Below, piece by piece: positions 26,125-35,247 of a stretch of DNA of 64,000 bases. Origin of the DNA: Rhizobium sp. N324 (GTDB lineage Bacteria; Pseudomonadota; Alphaproteobacteria; Rhizobiales; Rhizobiaceae); contig NZ_CP013632.1 in the NCBI RefSeq assembly GCF_001664485.1, positions 310,001 to 374,000 of the forward strand, given 5' to 3'. The position numbers and the translations under genes are program-made. The notes beneath the pieces were generated by a model. It was not told the DNA's origin. It saw only the letters and a program-made list of their open reading frames with translations, and did no database searches. Positions within the stretch are counted from its first letter, which is position 1. Every line of letters begins with the position of its first letter.

Positions 26125-27609
26125 ATGCCGCTTCTTCACGTTGAAAACATAAGCCGCAGTTTCGGCTCGACGCGGGCGCTTGCCGGCGCCGATCTTGTGA
26201 TCGAGCGCGGTGAGATCGTGGCGCTGATGGGCGCAAACGGCGCGGGCAAATCGACGCTGGTGAAGATCCTGTCCGGCGTGCTGCCGGCCCATGGCGGCAC
26301 CATCCGTCTCGATGGCCGCCCCTTCGCGCCGCAGAGCCCGGCCGAAGCGGCAAGAGCCGGCGTCGTCACAGTGCACCAGTCGACGGATCTGGTCGGCGCG
26401 GCCGGCCTGACCGTCGCCGATGCTCTGTTGCTCAACCGTTTCGCCGACCGCAGCACGCCCTTCTTCGTTTCGCGCGCCGGCATTCGCCGCGTCGCGCAGG
26501 CAATGCTCGATGCCGCCGGCTTCACCCTGCCGCTCGATCGCGATTTCGGCGAACTCGCCAGCGCCGACCGGCAATTGGTGGCGATCGCTCGCGCCCTTGC
26601 CAACCGCGCCGATCTCCTCATTCTCGACGAGCCGACGGCGAGCCTTTCCGGGGAAGAGAGCCGCCGGCTCTTCGATATTCTCTTGAGGCTTCGCAGCCGC
26701 GGGCTGGCGATCCTCTATATCTCGCATCGCACCGCCGATCTTGAAGCGATCGCCGACCGCGCGCTGGTGATGCGCGGCGGCCGCGTCGTCGGCACTTTCA
26801 CCCGGCCGATCGATTTTTCGAGCGCCATCGAGACGATGATCGGCCGCAGGCTCGATGCGGCGCGGCCGCATGCTCGGCCCGCGACCGGCCCTGTGATTTT
26901 CGAAATGCGCGATGCCAGTCTGCTGCCGGCGGGCGCGCCTTTCGATCTGTCGCTGCATGAGGGCGAGGTGGTGGCGGTGACCGGCGTGCTCGGCGCCGGC
27001 AAGAGCCGGCTGCTCAAGGCGATCTTCGGCGTGACGGCGCTTAAGGGTGGCGCGATGTATCTCGACGGCCGGCCCTACCGGCCGAAAAGTCCGGCCGAAG
27101 CGATCGCGGCGGGTGTTGCCATGGCAGCGGAAGACCGTCACCGGTCCTCGTTGATGCCGCCGGCCTGGCCTGGCCATTCGCTGGCGGCGACGATCAGCCT
27201 GCCGCATCTTTCCAAATGGTATCCGCATGGTTTTCTTGCCGGCGGCCGCGAACGGCGCGAGGCCGAACAGGCGATCTCCCGTCTCGGCATCAAGGCGGCA
27301 AGCCCGCTTGCCTCTGTCTGGTCGCTCTCCGGCGGCAACCAGCAGAAGGCGGTGATCGCCCGCTGGGAGGCGGAGCCGAGCCGGTTGCTGCTGCTCGACG
27401 AACCCTTCCAGGGCGTCGATGTCGGCGCGCGCCGCGATATCATCCAAGCCATCCGCGCCCGCACAGACCGAGCGACGCTGATCGCCACCTCCGATCCGGA
27501 GGAGGCCTATGAGGTGGCCGACCGCATCCTCGTCATCGACCGCCACGTGCTGAGCCCTGCTGCAGGCGGGCTCGCCCTTCATCCCGAAATCCATGGAATG
27601 TCCGCATGA
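26125..27609 (+). CDS. ABC transporter ATPase, RbsA-like, two fused NBDs
   Basis: 494 aa with two nucleotide-binding domains. NBD1 has Walker A GANGAGKST and Walker B ILDEPTA; its signature reads LASADRQ, a loosened form of LSxxxRQ. NBD2 has GVLGAGKS, a canonical LSGGNQQ signature and LLDEPFQGVD. ATG 26125 is chosen; a TTG two codons earlier is also possible. It overlaps the permease start as ATGA. It powers uptake of the ligand bound by the divergent binding protein, and the monooxygenase two genes on probably oxidises that ligand. Confidence 0.92.
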   Translation: MPLLHVENISRSFGSTRALAGADLVIERGEIVALMGANGAGKSTLVKILSGVLPAHGGTIRLDGRPFAPQSPAEAARAGVVTVHQSTDLVGAAGLTVADALLLNRFADRSTPFFVSRAGIRRVAQAMLDAAGFTLPLDRDFGELASADRQLVAIARALANRADLLILDEPTASLSGEESRRLFDILLRLRSRGLAILYISHRTADLEAIADRALVMRGGRVVGTFTRPIDFSSAIETMIGRRLDAARPHARPATGPVIFEMRDASLLPAGAPFDLSLHEGEVVAVTGVLGAGKSRLLKAIFGVTALKGGAMYLDGRPYRPKSPAEAIAAGVAMAAEDRHRSSLMPPAWPGHSLAATISLPHLSKWYPHGFLAGGRERREAEQAISRLGIKAASPLASVWSLSGGNQQKAVIARWEAEPSRLLLLDEPFQGVDVGARRDIIQAIRARTDRATLIATSDPEEAYEVADRILVIDRHVLSPAAGGLALHPEIHGMSA

Positions 27610-28655
27610 CGACAATCGATGACGAAACTCTGCCGCACACCGGCATCCTGCCGGGCGCCGACCGCCATCGGCTTGCGGCCCTTGGCGCTTTCCTGCGGGC
27701 GGGCGCGGTGTTCATCCTGCTGGCGCTGCTGATCGTCGGCTTCACCATCGCCGAGCCCGCCTTCATCACCATCGCCAATCTGATGAGCATCCTGCAGGCG
27801 GTATCGGTCGTCGCCATTCTCGGCGCCGGCGTCACCGTTACGCTCGCCGTCGGCGGTTTCGACCTGTCGATCGGCGCCGTTGCCGCATCGAGCGTGATGG
27901 CCGCGAGTTATGCGATGATCGTCTGGGATCTCGACGCCTATGCGACGGTGCCGCTGGTGCTCGCCTTCGGCGCCCTGGTCGGCCTCGTCAACGCGCTGCT
28001 GATCGTCCGCCTGAAGGTGCCAGATCTGCTGGCGACGCTGGCGATGATGTTTCTGCTCTCCGGCCTGCAGCTGATCCCCACGGCCGGCCGGTCGATTTCA
28101 TCAGGCCTGACCTTGCCGGATGGTTCGAAGGCGACCGGCGCCTACGATCCGGCCTTCCTGATGATCGGCCGCTACAGCATCCTCGGCACCCTGCCCGTCG
28201 CCGTCGTGCTGATGGCGACGGTCGCCGTTCTGCTCTTCGTTCTCACCGAACGCACCCGTATCGGCCGGCTGCTGTTTGCAACCGGCGGCAACGAAGCCGC
28301 CACCCGGCTCGCCGGGGCCTCGACCGTCAGGCTGAAGACGCTCGCCTATGTCATTTCAGGCACGCTCGCCTCGCTCGGCGGCATCGTCATCGCCGCCCGC
28401 GTCGGCCGCGGCGACATTTCCTCCGGCGGCTCGTTGCTGATGGATTCGGTGGCCGCCGCGCTGATCGGTTTTGCGGTTCTCAACCTGCGGCGCCCGAACG
28501 TGCTCGGTACGATTGCCGGCGCCGTCTTCGTCGGCGTCCTGCTCAACGGCCTCACCATGCTGAACGCTCCCTATTACACCCAGGATTTCGTCAAGGGCGC
28601 CGTGCTCGTCGGCGCCCTGGCGCTGACCTACGGCCTCGGCCGCAGCAATCCGTAA
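27606..28655 (+). CDS. ABC transporter permease, RbsC-like
   Basis: 349 aa inner-membrane protein with about nine or ten hydrophobic segments. It carries RbsC-family landmarks: IANLMSILQAVSVVAILGAGVTVTLAVGGFDLSIGAV (in parts, about 58-94), the ATLAMMFLLSGLQ segment, and TGGNEAATRLAG in the cytoplasmic loop that contacts the ATPase. It overlaps the ATPase gene by four bases and is followed after 18 bases, with AGGAAG as ribosome site, by the monooxygenase. Confidence 0.92.
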   Translation: MTTIDDETLPHTGILPGADRHRLAALGAFLRAGAVFILLALLIVGFTIAEPAFITIANLMSILQAVSVVAILGAGVTVTLAVGGFDLSIGAVAASSVMAASYAMIVWDLDAYATVPLVLAFGALVGLVNALLIVRLKVPDLLATLAMMFLLSGLQLIPTAGRSISSGLTLPDGSKATGAYDPAFLMIGRYSILGTLPVAVVLMATVAVLLFVLTERTRIGRLLFATGGNEAATRLAGASTVRLKTLAYVISGTLASLGGIVIAARVGRGDISSGGSLLMDSVAAALIGFAVLNLRRPNVLGTIAGAVFVGVLLNGLTMLNAPYYTQDFVKGAVLVGALALTYGLGRSNP

Positions 28656-28673
28656 ATTCCAAGGAAGAAAGAC

Positions 28674-30071
28674 ATGACCCGCCAAATCAGGCTGAACGCC
28701 TTCGACATGAATTGCGTCGGACACCAGTCGCCGGGGCTCTGGCGCCATCCGCGCGACAAGTCCTGGACTTACAAGGATCTCGGTTATTGGGTGCATCTGG
28801 CAAAGACGCTGGAGCGCGGCAAGTTCGACGGCCTGTTCATCGCCGACGTGCTCGGCGTCTACGACGTGCTGAACGGCAATGTCGATGCGGCCCTTCGCCA
28901 TTCGGCGCAGGTGCCGGTCAACGATCCGCTGCAGCTCATCCCGACCATGGCCTACGCCACCGAGCATCTCGGCTTCGGCCTGACGGCCTCGCTCTCCTTC
29001 GAGCATCCTTACACCTTCGCCCGCCGCATCTCGACGCTCGACCATCTCACAAAGGGGCGCGTCGGCTGGAATATCGTCACCTCCTATCTCAACAGCGGCG
29101 CGCTCAATATCGGTCAGCCCGCCCAGACCAGGCATGACGATCGTTACGATCTCGCCGAGGAATATCTCGAGGTCTGCTACAAGCTGTGGGAGGGCAGCTG
29201 GGAGGACGGCGCCGTCGTCCGCGACCGGGAAGCCGGCATCTTCACCCATCCCGACAAGGTCCACCCGATCGGCCATTCCGGCCGGCATTTCAGCGTGCCC
29301 GGCATCCACCTGAGCGAACCTTCGCCGCAACGCACGCCGGTGCTCTACCAGGCCGGCGCTTCCAGCCGCGGCAAGGATTTCGCCAGCGCCCATGCCGAAT
29401 GCATCTTCGTGGCGTCGCCGTCGAAGGCGGTGCTGAAACGCTATGTCGCCAATGTCCGCGAGGCGGCCGAGCGCGTCGGCCGCAACCCGCGCGAAATCCT
29501 CGCCTTCAACCTGCAGACCGTCATCCTCGGCGAGACCGATGCCGAGGCGCAGCGCAAGTTCAACGAATACCGCAAATACGCCTCCTTCGAGGGCGCGCTG
29601 ACGCTGATCTCCGGCTGGACCGGCATCGATTTCGGCCAGTTCGGGCCGGACGAGGTGCTGCGTCACCGTCATACCAATGCGGTGCAATCGGCCGTCGAAA
29701 CCTTCACCACCATCGATCCGACCAAGGAATGGACGGTGCGTGAAATGGCCGACTGGGTTGGTGTCGGCGGTTTCGGCCCGGTTTTCGTCGGCTCGCCGCA
29801 GACCGTCGCCGATCTGATGCAGGAATGGATCGAGGATACCGATGTCGACGGCTTCAACCTCGCTTATGCCGTGACGCCCGAGAGTTTCGAGGATGCTGTG
29901 GATCTGCTGGTGCCTGAACTGCAGAAGCGCGGCGTCTACAAGCGGGAATATGCCAAGGGCACGCTGCGGGAAAAGCTCGGGGGAGCAGGACCGCGGCTCG
30001 TCGCTCCGCATCCGGGTGCCGCCTATCGCGATCTCTTTAGCGAGCCAAAACGCCTCGCCGCAAACGGCTGA
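28674..30071 (+). CDS. FMN-dependent monooxygenase, NtaA/SnaA/DszA/SoxA family
   Basis: 465 aa luciferase-like (LLM) flavin monooxygenase. It uses reduced flavin from a separate reductase to oxidise compounds such as nitrilotriacetate or organosulfur molecules. Family signatures are GKFDGLFIADVLGVYD, PTMAYATEHLGFGLTAS, HLTKGRVGWNIVTSYL, RYDLAEEYLEVCYKLWE and VLYQAGASSRGKDFA. It shares the transcript of the RbsA/RbsC-type genes, so it probably acts on what they import. No flavin reductase gene is seen in the window. Confidence 0.93.
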   Translation: MTRQIRLNAFDMNCVGHQSPGLWRHPRDKSWTYKDLGYWVHLAKTLERGKFDGLFIADVLGVYDVLNGNVDAALRHSAQVPVNDPLQLIPTMAYATEHLGFGLTASLSFEHPYTFARRISTLDHLTKGRVGWNIVTSYLNSGALNIGQPAQTRHDDRYDLAEEYLEVCYKLWEGSWEDGAVVRDREAGIFTHPDKVHPIGHSGRHFSVPGIHLSEPSPQRTPVLYQAGASSRGKDFASAHAECIFVASPSKAVLKRYVANVREAAERVGRNPREILAFNLQTVILGETDAEAQRKFNEYRKYASFEGALTLISGWTGIDFGQFGPDEVLRHRHTNAVQSAVETFTTIDPTKEWTVREMADWVGVGGFGPVFVGSPQTVADLMQEWIEDTDVDGFNLAYAVTPESFEDAVDLLVPELQKRGVYKREYAKGTLREKLGGAGPRLVAPHPGAAYRDLFSEPKRLAANG

Positions 30072-30130
30072 GCAAATAATGGCTGGGTGACAAAAAATAT
30101 CTCGCAGAGCTCTGCCATTTCGAATTTAAC

Positions 30131-30143
30131 TTCTATGACTATT
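30131..30143 (+). promoter_or_regulatory. Shared TTCTAT[CG]AC motif upstream of the dipeptide-type binding protein
   Basis: TTCTATGACTATT lies in the 124-base spacer before the family-5 binding protein. A similar TTCTATCAC with TCTATAG occurs at 22184-22200 before the SfnB-like gene, and TCTCTATG at 25971-25978 in the divergent binding-protein/ATPase spacer. A common sulfur-responsive factor is possible, but the motif is short. Confidence 0.25.
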
Positions 30144-30195
30144 GGCGTTTCGCCCTGAATAGGGGCGCTCGCAATTCGATCGATCAGGAGGGGTC

Positions 30196-31806
30196 ATGAC
30201 CGTACCATCTATCTCACGGCGCACGCTGATGAAGGGCACTGCCCTGCTGCTGGCTTCGACGGCGCTGGCCCGTCAGGCGCTGGCGCAGGCCGCGCCCGCC
30301 GGTGGCCGGCTGGTCGTTGCGGCCGATTCCGAGCCGAAGAACCTCAATCCTGCCATCGTCGCTTCGAACGGGGTCTTTTTCATCGCCAGCAAGGTGATCG
30401 AACCGCTGGCCGAAGCCTCGTTCGACGGCAAGGACGGGCTTGCGCCGCGGCTTGCCACCTCCTGGGAAGGCTCGGCCGACGGCCTTTCCGTCACCTTCAA
30501 GCTGCGCGACGGCGTCACCTGGCACGACGGCAAGCCGTTCACCTCGGTCGATGTCGCCTTCTCCGCCCTCAAGATCTGGAAGCCGCTGCAGAATCTCGGC
30601 CGCCTGGTCTTCGCCAATCTCGAAGCCGTCGATACGCCGGATGATTACACCGCCATCTTCCGCTTCTCCAAGCCGACGCCGTTCCAGCTGATCCGCAATG
30701 CCCTGCCCGTCGTCACCAGCGTCGTCGCCAAGCACATCTTCGACGGTTCCGACATCGCCGCCAATCCGGCCAACAACAAACTCGTCGGCACCGGCCCGTT
30801 CAAATTCGCCGAATACAAGCCCGGCGAATATTACCGGCTGACGCGCAATGAGAATTATTGGGGCAAGGACCAGCCGAAGCTCGACGAGATCGTCTTCCGC
30901 GTGCTGCCCGACCGCGCCTCGGCGGGTGCCGCACTCGAAGCCGACGAAATCCAGCTTGCCGCCTTCTCGGCCGTGCCGCTGGCCGATCTCGACCGCATCT
31001 CCAAGGTCGACGGCATCAAGGTGATTTCGAAAGGTTACGAGGCCTTGACCTATCAGCTTGTCGTCGAGATCAATCATCGCCGCAAGGAGCTCGCCGACCT
31101 CAGGGTCCGCCAGGCGATTGCGCAGGCGATCGACAAGAAATTCGTGGTCGACACGATATTCCTCGGCTATGCCGGCGCCGCCACAGGCCCGGTGCCGAAG
31201 AATGCGCCGGAATTCTATACATCCGATGTCGCGACCTATGATTTTAATCCGGCCGCCGCCAACGATATTCTCGACAAGGCGGGGTACAAACAAGGAGCGG
31301 ACGGCAACCGCTTTAAGCTGAAGCTTCGCCCCGCGCCCTATTTCAACGAGACCCGGCAGTTCGGCGAATACCTTCGCCAGGCGCTCGCCGTGATCGGCAT
31401 CGATGCGGAGATCGTCAATGCCGATGCGGCCGCGCACCTGAAGGCGGTTTATACGGATCACGATTTCGACCTTGCCGTCGGCCCGCCGGTCTTCCGCGGC
31501 GATCCGGCGATCTCCACCACCATTCTCGTTCAGTCCGGCACACCGGATGGCGTGCCCTTCTCCAACCAGGGCGGTTACGCCAATCCGGAGCTCGACAAGA
31601 TTATCAAGCAGGCCTCCGAGACCGTCGATACGGCGGCGCGCACCGATCTTTATCGCAAGTTCCAACAGCTCGTCGTCGCCGATCTGCCGCTGATCAACGT
31701 CGCGGAATGGGGCTTCATCACCGTCGCCCGCGACACGGTGCTCAACGTCTCGGACAATCCGCGCTGGGCCGTCTCGAACTGGGGCGATACCGCCTTGCAA
31801 TCGTGA
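30196..31806 (+). CDS. ABC importer substrate-binding protein, family 5 (dipeptide/oligopeptide type)
   Basis: 536 aa periplasmic protein of the DppA/OppA group. The N-terminus SRRTLMKGTALLLAS has twin arginines and a hydrophobic stretch ending near ALAQA (about residue 33), compatible with Tat export. The body holds family blocks LAPRLATSWEGSADGLSVTFKLRDGVTWHDGKPFTSVDV (in parts), GTGPFKFAEYKPGEYYRL and LRVRQAIAQAIDKKFV. It heads a six-gene operon with two permeases, two ATPases and a PLP enzyme. The ligand is unknown; the neighbouring flavin monooxygenases suggest a sulfur-containing amino compound. Confidence 0.93.
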   Translation: MTVPSISRRTLMKGTALLLASTALARQALAQAAPAGGRLVVAADSEPKNLNPAIVASNGVFFIASKVIEPLAEASFDGKDGLAPRLATSWEGSADGLSVTFKLRDGVTWHDGKPFTSVDVAFSALKIWKPLQNLGRLVFANLEAVDTPDDYTAIFRFSKPTPFQLIRNALPVVTSVVAKHIFDGSDIAANPANNKLVGTGPFKFAEYKPGEYYRLTRNENYWGKDQPKLDEIVFRVLPDRASAGAALEADEIQLAAFSAVPLADLDRISKVDGIKVISKGYEALTYQLVVEINHRRKELADLRVRQAIAQAIDKKFVVDTIFLGYAGAATGPVPKNAPEFYTSDVATYDFNPAAANDILDKAGYKQGADGNRFKLKLRPAPYFNETRQFGEYLRQALAVIGIDAEIVNADAAAHLKAVYTDHDFDLAVGPPVFRGDPAISTTILVQSGTPDGVPFSNQGGYANPELDKIIKQASETVDTAARTDLYRKFQQLVVADLPLINVAEWGFITVARDTVLNVSDNPRWAVSNWGDTALQS

Positions 31807-31846
31807 TAGGATCGGCGGCAATTCTCTTCCGGAGGCTCTGTCCGGC

Positions 31847-32836
31847 GTGAAACTTGCAATCCTCCTCCTGCGGCGCAGGGCGATCAGCAGCCTTCCGGTG
31901 CTGCTGATCGTGGTGATCTTCACCTTTTTCCTGCTCGAATCCGCCTCGGGCGATGCCGTCGATGCCTATCTCGGCTCGATCGGCGGCGGCGATGCGGCGC
32001 TCAGGCAGTCGCTGCGTGAGAGCTACGGTCTCGACCACTCCATGCTGGCGCGCCTCTGGCTTTATCTCTCCTCGCTGGCGCGGCTCGATCTCGGCTGGTC
32101 GGTCGCCTTCGACCGGCCCGTCGGCGCGCTTATCGCCGAGCGCCTGCCCAATACGCTGCTGTTAATGGGCAGCGCTACGGCGCTGTCCTTCGGCTTCGGC
32201 TCGGCGCTCGGCATCCTTGCGGGCGCGCGGCCGGGGTCCGTGCGCGACCGGATGCTGTCGATCGGTTCGCTGATCGTCTACGCCATCCCGAGTTTCTGGC
32301 TCGGCCTCGTCCTCAGCATCGCCTTTTCGGTGAAGCTGCGCTGGTTTCCGATCGCCGGTATCGAGACGATCGCTTCGGGAAAAACCGGTTTTTCCCGCGC
32401 GCTCGACATATCAGACCATCTGGTTCTGCCGGTTGGTGCGCTCGCCCTGATCTATCTCGCCCTGTTCCTGCGGGTGATGCGGGCCGGCATGGGGCAGGTG
32501 TGGAGACTAGATTTCGTCCTCTTTGCCCGCGCCAAAGGCCTGTCGCGCAGCCGCATCGTGCTGCGCCATGTCGCGCGCAATGCGCTGCTGCCGCTCGTCA
32601 CCATGCTCGGGCTGCAATCGGCGGCCATGCTCGGCGGCAGCGTGGTGATCGAGAGTGTCTTTGCGGTCCCCGGCTTCGGGCGCCTGGCGCAGGAAGCGGT
32701 CAACGGCCGCGACGCGCCGCTGTTGATGGGGATCATCCTCACCAGCGCCGTGCTTGTCATTGCGGTCAATTTCCTCGTCGATCTCGTCTATGCCGGGCTC
32801 GACCCGCGCATCGGCGCTTCGGAGGGTGGTGCATGA
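31847..32836 (+). CDS. ABC transporter permease, DppB-like
   Basis: 329 aa membrane protein with six membrane segments and the DppB-type N-terminus LRRRAISSLPVLLIVVIFTFFL. The start is GTG 31847 with GGAGG about 11 bases upstream. The cytoplasmic loop FARAKGLSRSRIVLRHVARNALLPLVT (in parts, near residue 225-250) is the EAA docking motif. The stop overlaps the next start as ATGA. Confidence 0.93.
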   Translation: MKLAILLLRRRAISSLPVLLIVVIFTFFLLESASGDAVDAYLGSIGGGDAALRQSLRESYGLDHSMLARLWLYLSSLARLDLGWSVAFDRPVGALIAERLPNTLLLMGSATALSFGFGSALGILAGARPGSVRDRMLSIGSLIVYAIPSFWLGLVLSIAFSVKLRWFPIAGIETIASGKTGFSRALDISDHLVLPVGALALIYLALFLRVMRAGMGQVWRLDFVLFARAKGLSRSRIVLRHVARNALLPLVTMLGLQSAAMLGGSVVIESVFAVPGFGRLAQEAVNGRDAPLLMGIILTSAVLVIAVNFLVDLVYAGLDPRIGASEGGA

Positions 32837-33666
32837 GCCGTCTCCGGCGCATCCTCAGCACACCGGAAGGAGTGATCGGGCTTGCGATCCTTGTCATCCT
32901 GCTTCTGTTCGGGCTGCTTGCCCCCATCGTCTCGCCGGGCGATCCACTCAGGATCGCCGGCCGGGCGCTGCTGCCGCCCTTCACCGATCCGGCCTTTCCG
33001 CTCGGCACCGACCGGCTGGGCCGCGACGTGCTCGCCGGCCTCCTATATGGCGCGCGCACCTCGCTTGCCGTGGGCCTTGCGGCGGCCTTTTCGGCGATGA
33101 TCCTCGGCGTCTGTGTCGGCATGGTCGCCGGTTTTGCCGGCGGGATCGTCGATGAGGCGCTGATGCGGGTGGTCGACGCCTTCCAGATCGTGCCGGCCTT
33201 CCTGCTTGCCCTCGCCTTCGTCAGCACCATCGGCGTCTCGACATCGGTCGTGGTGCTTGCCATCGCGCTTGGCGCCTGGGCCGATCCGGCGCGGCTGACA
33301 CGGGCGCAGGTGCTTTCCATTCGCGAACAGGATTACGTCGCCTCGGCAAGGGTGATCGGCATGCATCCCGCGGAAATCGCCTTCCGGGAAATCCTGCCGA
33401 ATGCGCTGCCGCCGGTGCTGGCGCTTTCCGCCACCATCGTCGCCGGCGCGATCCTGACCGAGGCCGCGCTGTCCTTCCTTGGCCTCGGCAATCCGAATAT
33501 CGCCACCTGGGGTTCGATGATCGCCGAGGGCCGCAGTGTGCTGCGCTCGGCTGCCTATCTCTCCGTCATCCCGGGCGCAGCACTTGCCGTGACCGTGCTC
33601 GGCGTCCATCTGTTCAGCGAAGGTCTTGGTAAGGCGCTTGGCAATGACGGCGGGAGGGCGGCATGA
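32833..33666 (+). CDS. ABC transporter permease, DppC-like
   Basis: 277 aa membrane protein of the DppC/OppC group. Landmarks are the LAPIVSPGDPL segment after the first membrane helix, FPLGTDRLGRDVLAGLLYGARTSL, and the docking loop VASARVIGMHPAEIAFREILPNALPP (in parts). The start ATG 32833 overlaps the DppB-like stop by four bases. A longer in-frame reading upstream is only the shadow of the previous gene. Confidence 0.94.
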   Translation: MSRLRRILSTPEGVIGLAILVILLLFGLLAPIVSPGDPLRIAGRALLPPFTDPAFPLGTDRLGRDVLAGLLYGARTSLAVGLAAAFSAMILGVCVGMVAGFAGGIVDEALMRVVDAFQIVPAFLLALAFVSTIGVSTSVVVLAIALGAWADPARLTRAQVLSIREQDYVASARVIGMHPAEIAFREILPNALPPVLALSATIVAGAILTEAALSFLGLGNPNIATWGSMIAEGRSVLRSAAYLSVIPGAALAVTVLGVHLFSEGLGKALGNDGGRAA

Positions 33667-34460
33667 GCGGCATCTTCTGCAGCGTCCGGCAGCTTTCGGT
33701 CACCTATGGGCGCGGCAAAAACAATGCTGCTGCCGCGCTCGACGGTATCGATCTCGATATCGCCGTCGGCGAAAGGTTGGCAGTCATCGGCGAAAGCGGC
33801 TCCGGCAAGAGCACGCTTGCCCGCGCGCTCGCCGGCCTGCTGCCCGAGGGAACGGAAGTCGCCGGCGAGATGGTCTGGCCCGCCCTCGGCCACCCGCCCC
33901 GCCCGGGGCGCGATTTCGGTTTCGTCTTCCAGGATCCCGGCACGAGCCTCAATCCCGTCCTGACGGTCGGCGAGCAGATTGCCGAGGGCGCCAGGCGTCA
34001 TCTCGGCGCCAGCTGGAAACATGCCTCTCTCAGAGCCGAAGAACTGCTCGAACGGGTGCGCATACCACAGCCCGGCAAGGCGATGCGGGCCTTTCCGCAT
34101 CAGCTTTCCGGCGGCCAGCGCCAGCGGGTGGCGATCGCAGCAGCAATCGCTGCCAAGCCTGCGCTGCTGATCGCCGACGAGGCGACGAGCGCCCTCGATG
34201 TCGTCGTCCAGGCCGAGATCGTCCACCTGCTCGACGGGCTGGTGCGCGAGGACGGCATGACGCTGCTGTTCATCACCCACGATATCGCGCTCGCTTCCGC
34301 CTTCGTCGACCGGATCGCCGTTTTCCGCGATGCACGCCTCGTCGAGGCCGGTCCCGTCCGTTCGGTGGTTTCGGCGCCCGAAAGCAGCTATACCGCGGCC
34401 CTCATTGCCAGCCATCGCGACCTGGCGACACCACCGCTGATTTCAGAGGTAGCGCCGTGA
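33663..34460 (+). CDS. ABC transporter ATPase, DppD-like
   Basis: 265 aa. Walker A GESGSGKST, Q-loop VFQDPGTSLNP, signature [10 protein letters not shown], Walker B LLIADEATSALD and the switch His in FITHDIALA are intact. It is shorter than E. coli DppD (327 aa) and lacks the C-terminal Cys-rich iron-sulfur region, as in many alphaproteobacterial copies. It overlaps the DppC-like gene by ATGA and the second ATPase by a GTGA. Confidence 0.93.
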   Translation: MSGIFCSVRQLSVTYGRGKNNAAAALDGIDLDIAVGERLAVIGESGSGKSTLARALAGLLPEGTEVAGEMVWPALGHPPRPGRDFGFVFQDPGTSLNPVLTVGEQIAEGARRHLGASWKHASLRAEELLERVRIPQPGKAMRAFPHQLSGGQRQRVAIAAAIAAKPALLIADEATSALDVVVQAEIVHLLDGLVREDGMTLLFITHDIALASAFVDRIAVFRDARLVEAGPVRSVVSAPESSYTAALIASHRDLATPPLISEVAP

Positions 34461-35236
34461 GCCCGCTGCTTTCCATCGAAAACATCTCGAAAGGCTTTTC
34501 GTCGTCGGGCCGCCGGGTTGTCGCCCTCGACAATGTGTCGCTGGCGATCGCAGCTGGCGAAACGCTCGGTCTGGTCGGCGCCTCCGGCAGCGGAAAATCG
34601 ACATTGTCGCGCATCCTGCTGCGGCTTCTCTCCTGTGATGCCGGTGCGATCCGTTTCGAGGGAGAGGATTGGCTGACGCTGAAAGGTGCTGCCCTGCGCC
34701 GCAGGCGCGCGCGCCTGCAGATGGTGTTCCAGGATCCGCTGGCCGCCTTCAACCCGCTGGCGAATGTCGGCTCGGTGCTCGACGATCCCTTGCGCATCCA
34801 CGGCATCGTGTCGAAAGACCGGCGTGCCGGCGAGATCGCAATGCTTCTCGAACGTGTCGGCCTCACCGCCGATCACGCCGCCCGGCCGGTCCGCGCGCTT
34901 TCCGGCGGCCAGCGTCAGCGCGTGGCGATTGCCCGGGCGATCGCGACAAGGCCGTCGCTGCTGGTGCTCGACGAGGCGGTCTCGGCGCTCGACGTCACCG
35001 TGCGCGGCCGGATCCTCGAACTTCTGGTCGATCTGCAGAAGCAACAGGGCATTGCCTGTCTGTTCATTTCGCACGATCTTGCCGTGGTCCGCGCCGTCTC
35101 CCACCGCATCGCCGTCATGGATGGTGGCCGGATCGTCGAGACCGGTCCGGCGGCGACAGTCGTTGCAGCGCCGCAATCCGAGGCCGCCCGCGCGCTTGTT
35201 GCCGCCGTCCCTCGTCTGGTGACCGATCCGTCCTGA
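34457..35236 (+). CDS. ABC transporter ATPase, DppF-like
   Basis: 259 aa partner ATPase. Walker A GASGSGKST, Q-loop VFQDPLAAFNP, signature [10 protein letters not shown], Walker B LVLDEAVSALD and switch FISHDLAVV are all present. The start is GTG 34457, overlapping the DppD-like stop by four bases; a large upstream extension of the frame is spurious. It is followed after 11 bases by the PLP-dependent enzyme. Confidence 0.92.
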   Translation: MSPLLSIENISKGFSSSGRRVVALDNVSLAIAAGETLGLVGASGSGKSTLSRILLRLLSCDAGAIRFEGEDWLTLKGAALRRRRARLQMVFQDPLAAFNPLANVGSVLDDPLRIHGIVSKDRRAGEIAMLLERVGLTADHAARPVRALSGGQRQRVAIARAIATRPSLLVLDEAVSALDVTVRGRILELLVDLQKQQGIACLFISHDLAVVRAVSHRIAVMDGGRIVETGPAATVVAAPQSEAARALVAAVPRLVTDPS

Positions 35237-35247
35237 AGGAGAAGCCC

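Noticed and set aside
28356..30011. 551-codon open frame on the minus strand opposite the monooxygenase gene
   Set aside because: It mirrors the codon phase of the plus-strand gene, gives His/Arg/Asp-rich protein without family features, and has no ribosome site. It is a high-GC antisense shadow.
30214..31923. 569-codon minus-strand frame opposite the family-5 binding protein
   Set aside because: Same shadow pattern; the plus-strand product has a signal peptide and all family motifs.
33626..34456. Long N-terminal extension of the DppF-like ATPase frame
   Set aside because: It overlaps the whole DppD-like gene in another phase. The GTGA junction at 34457 gives a normal-sized ATPase.
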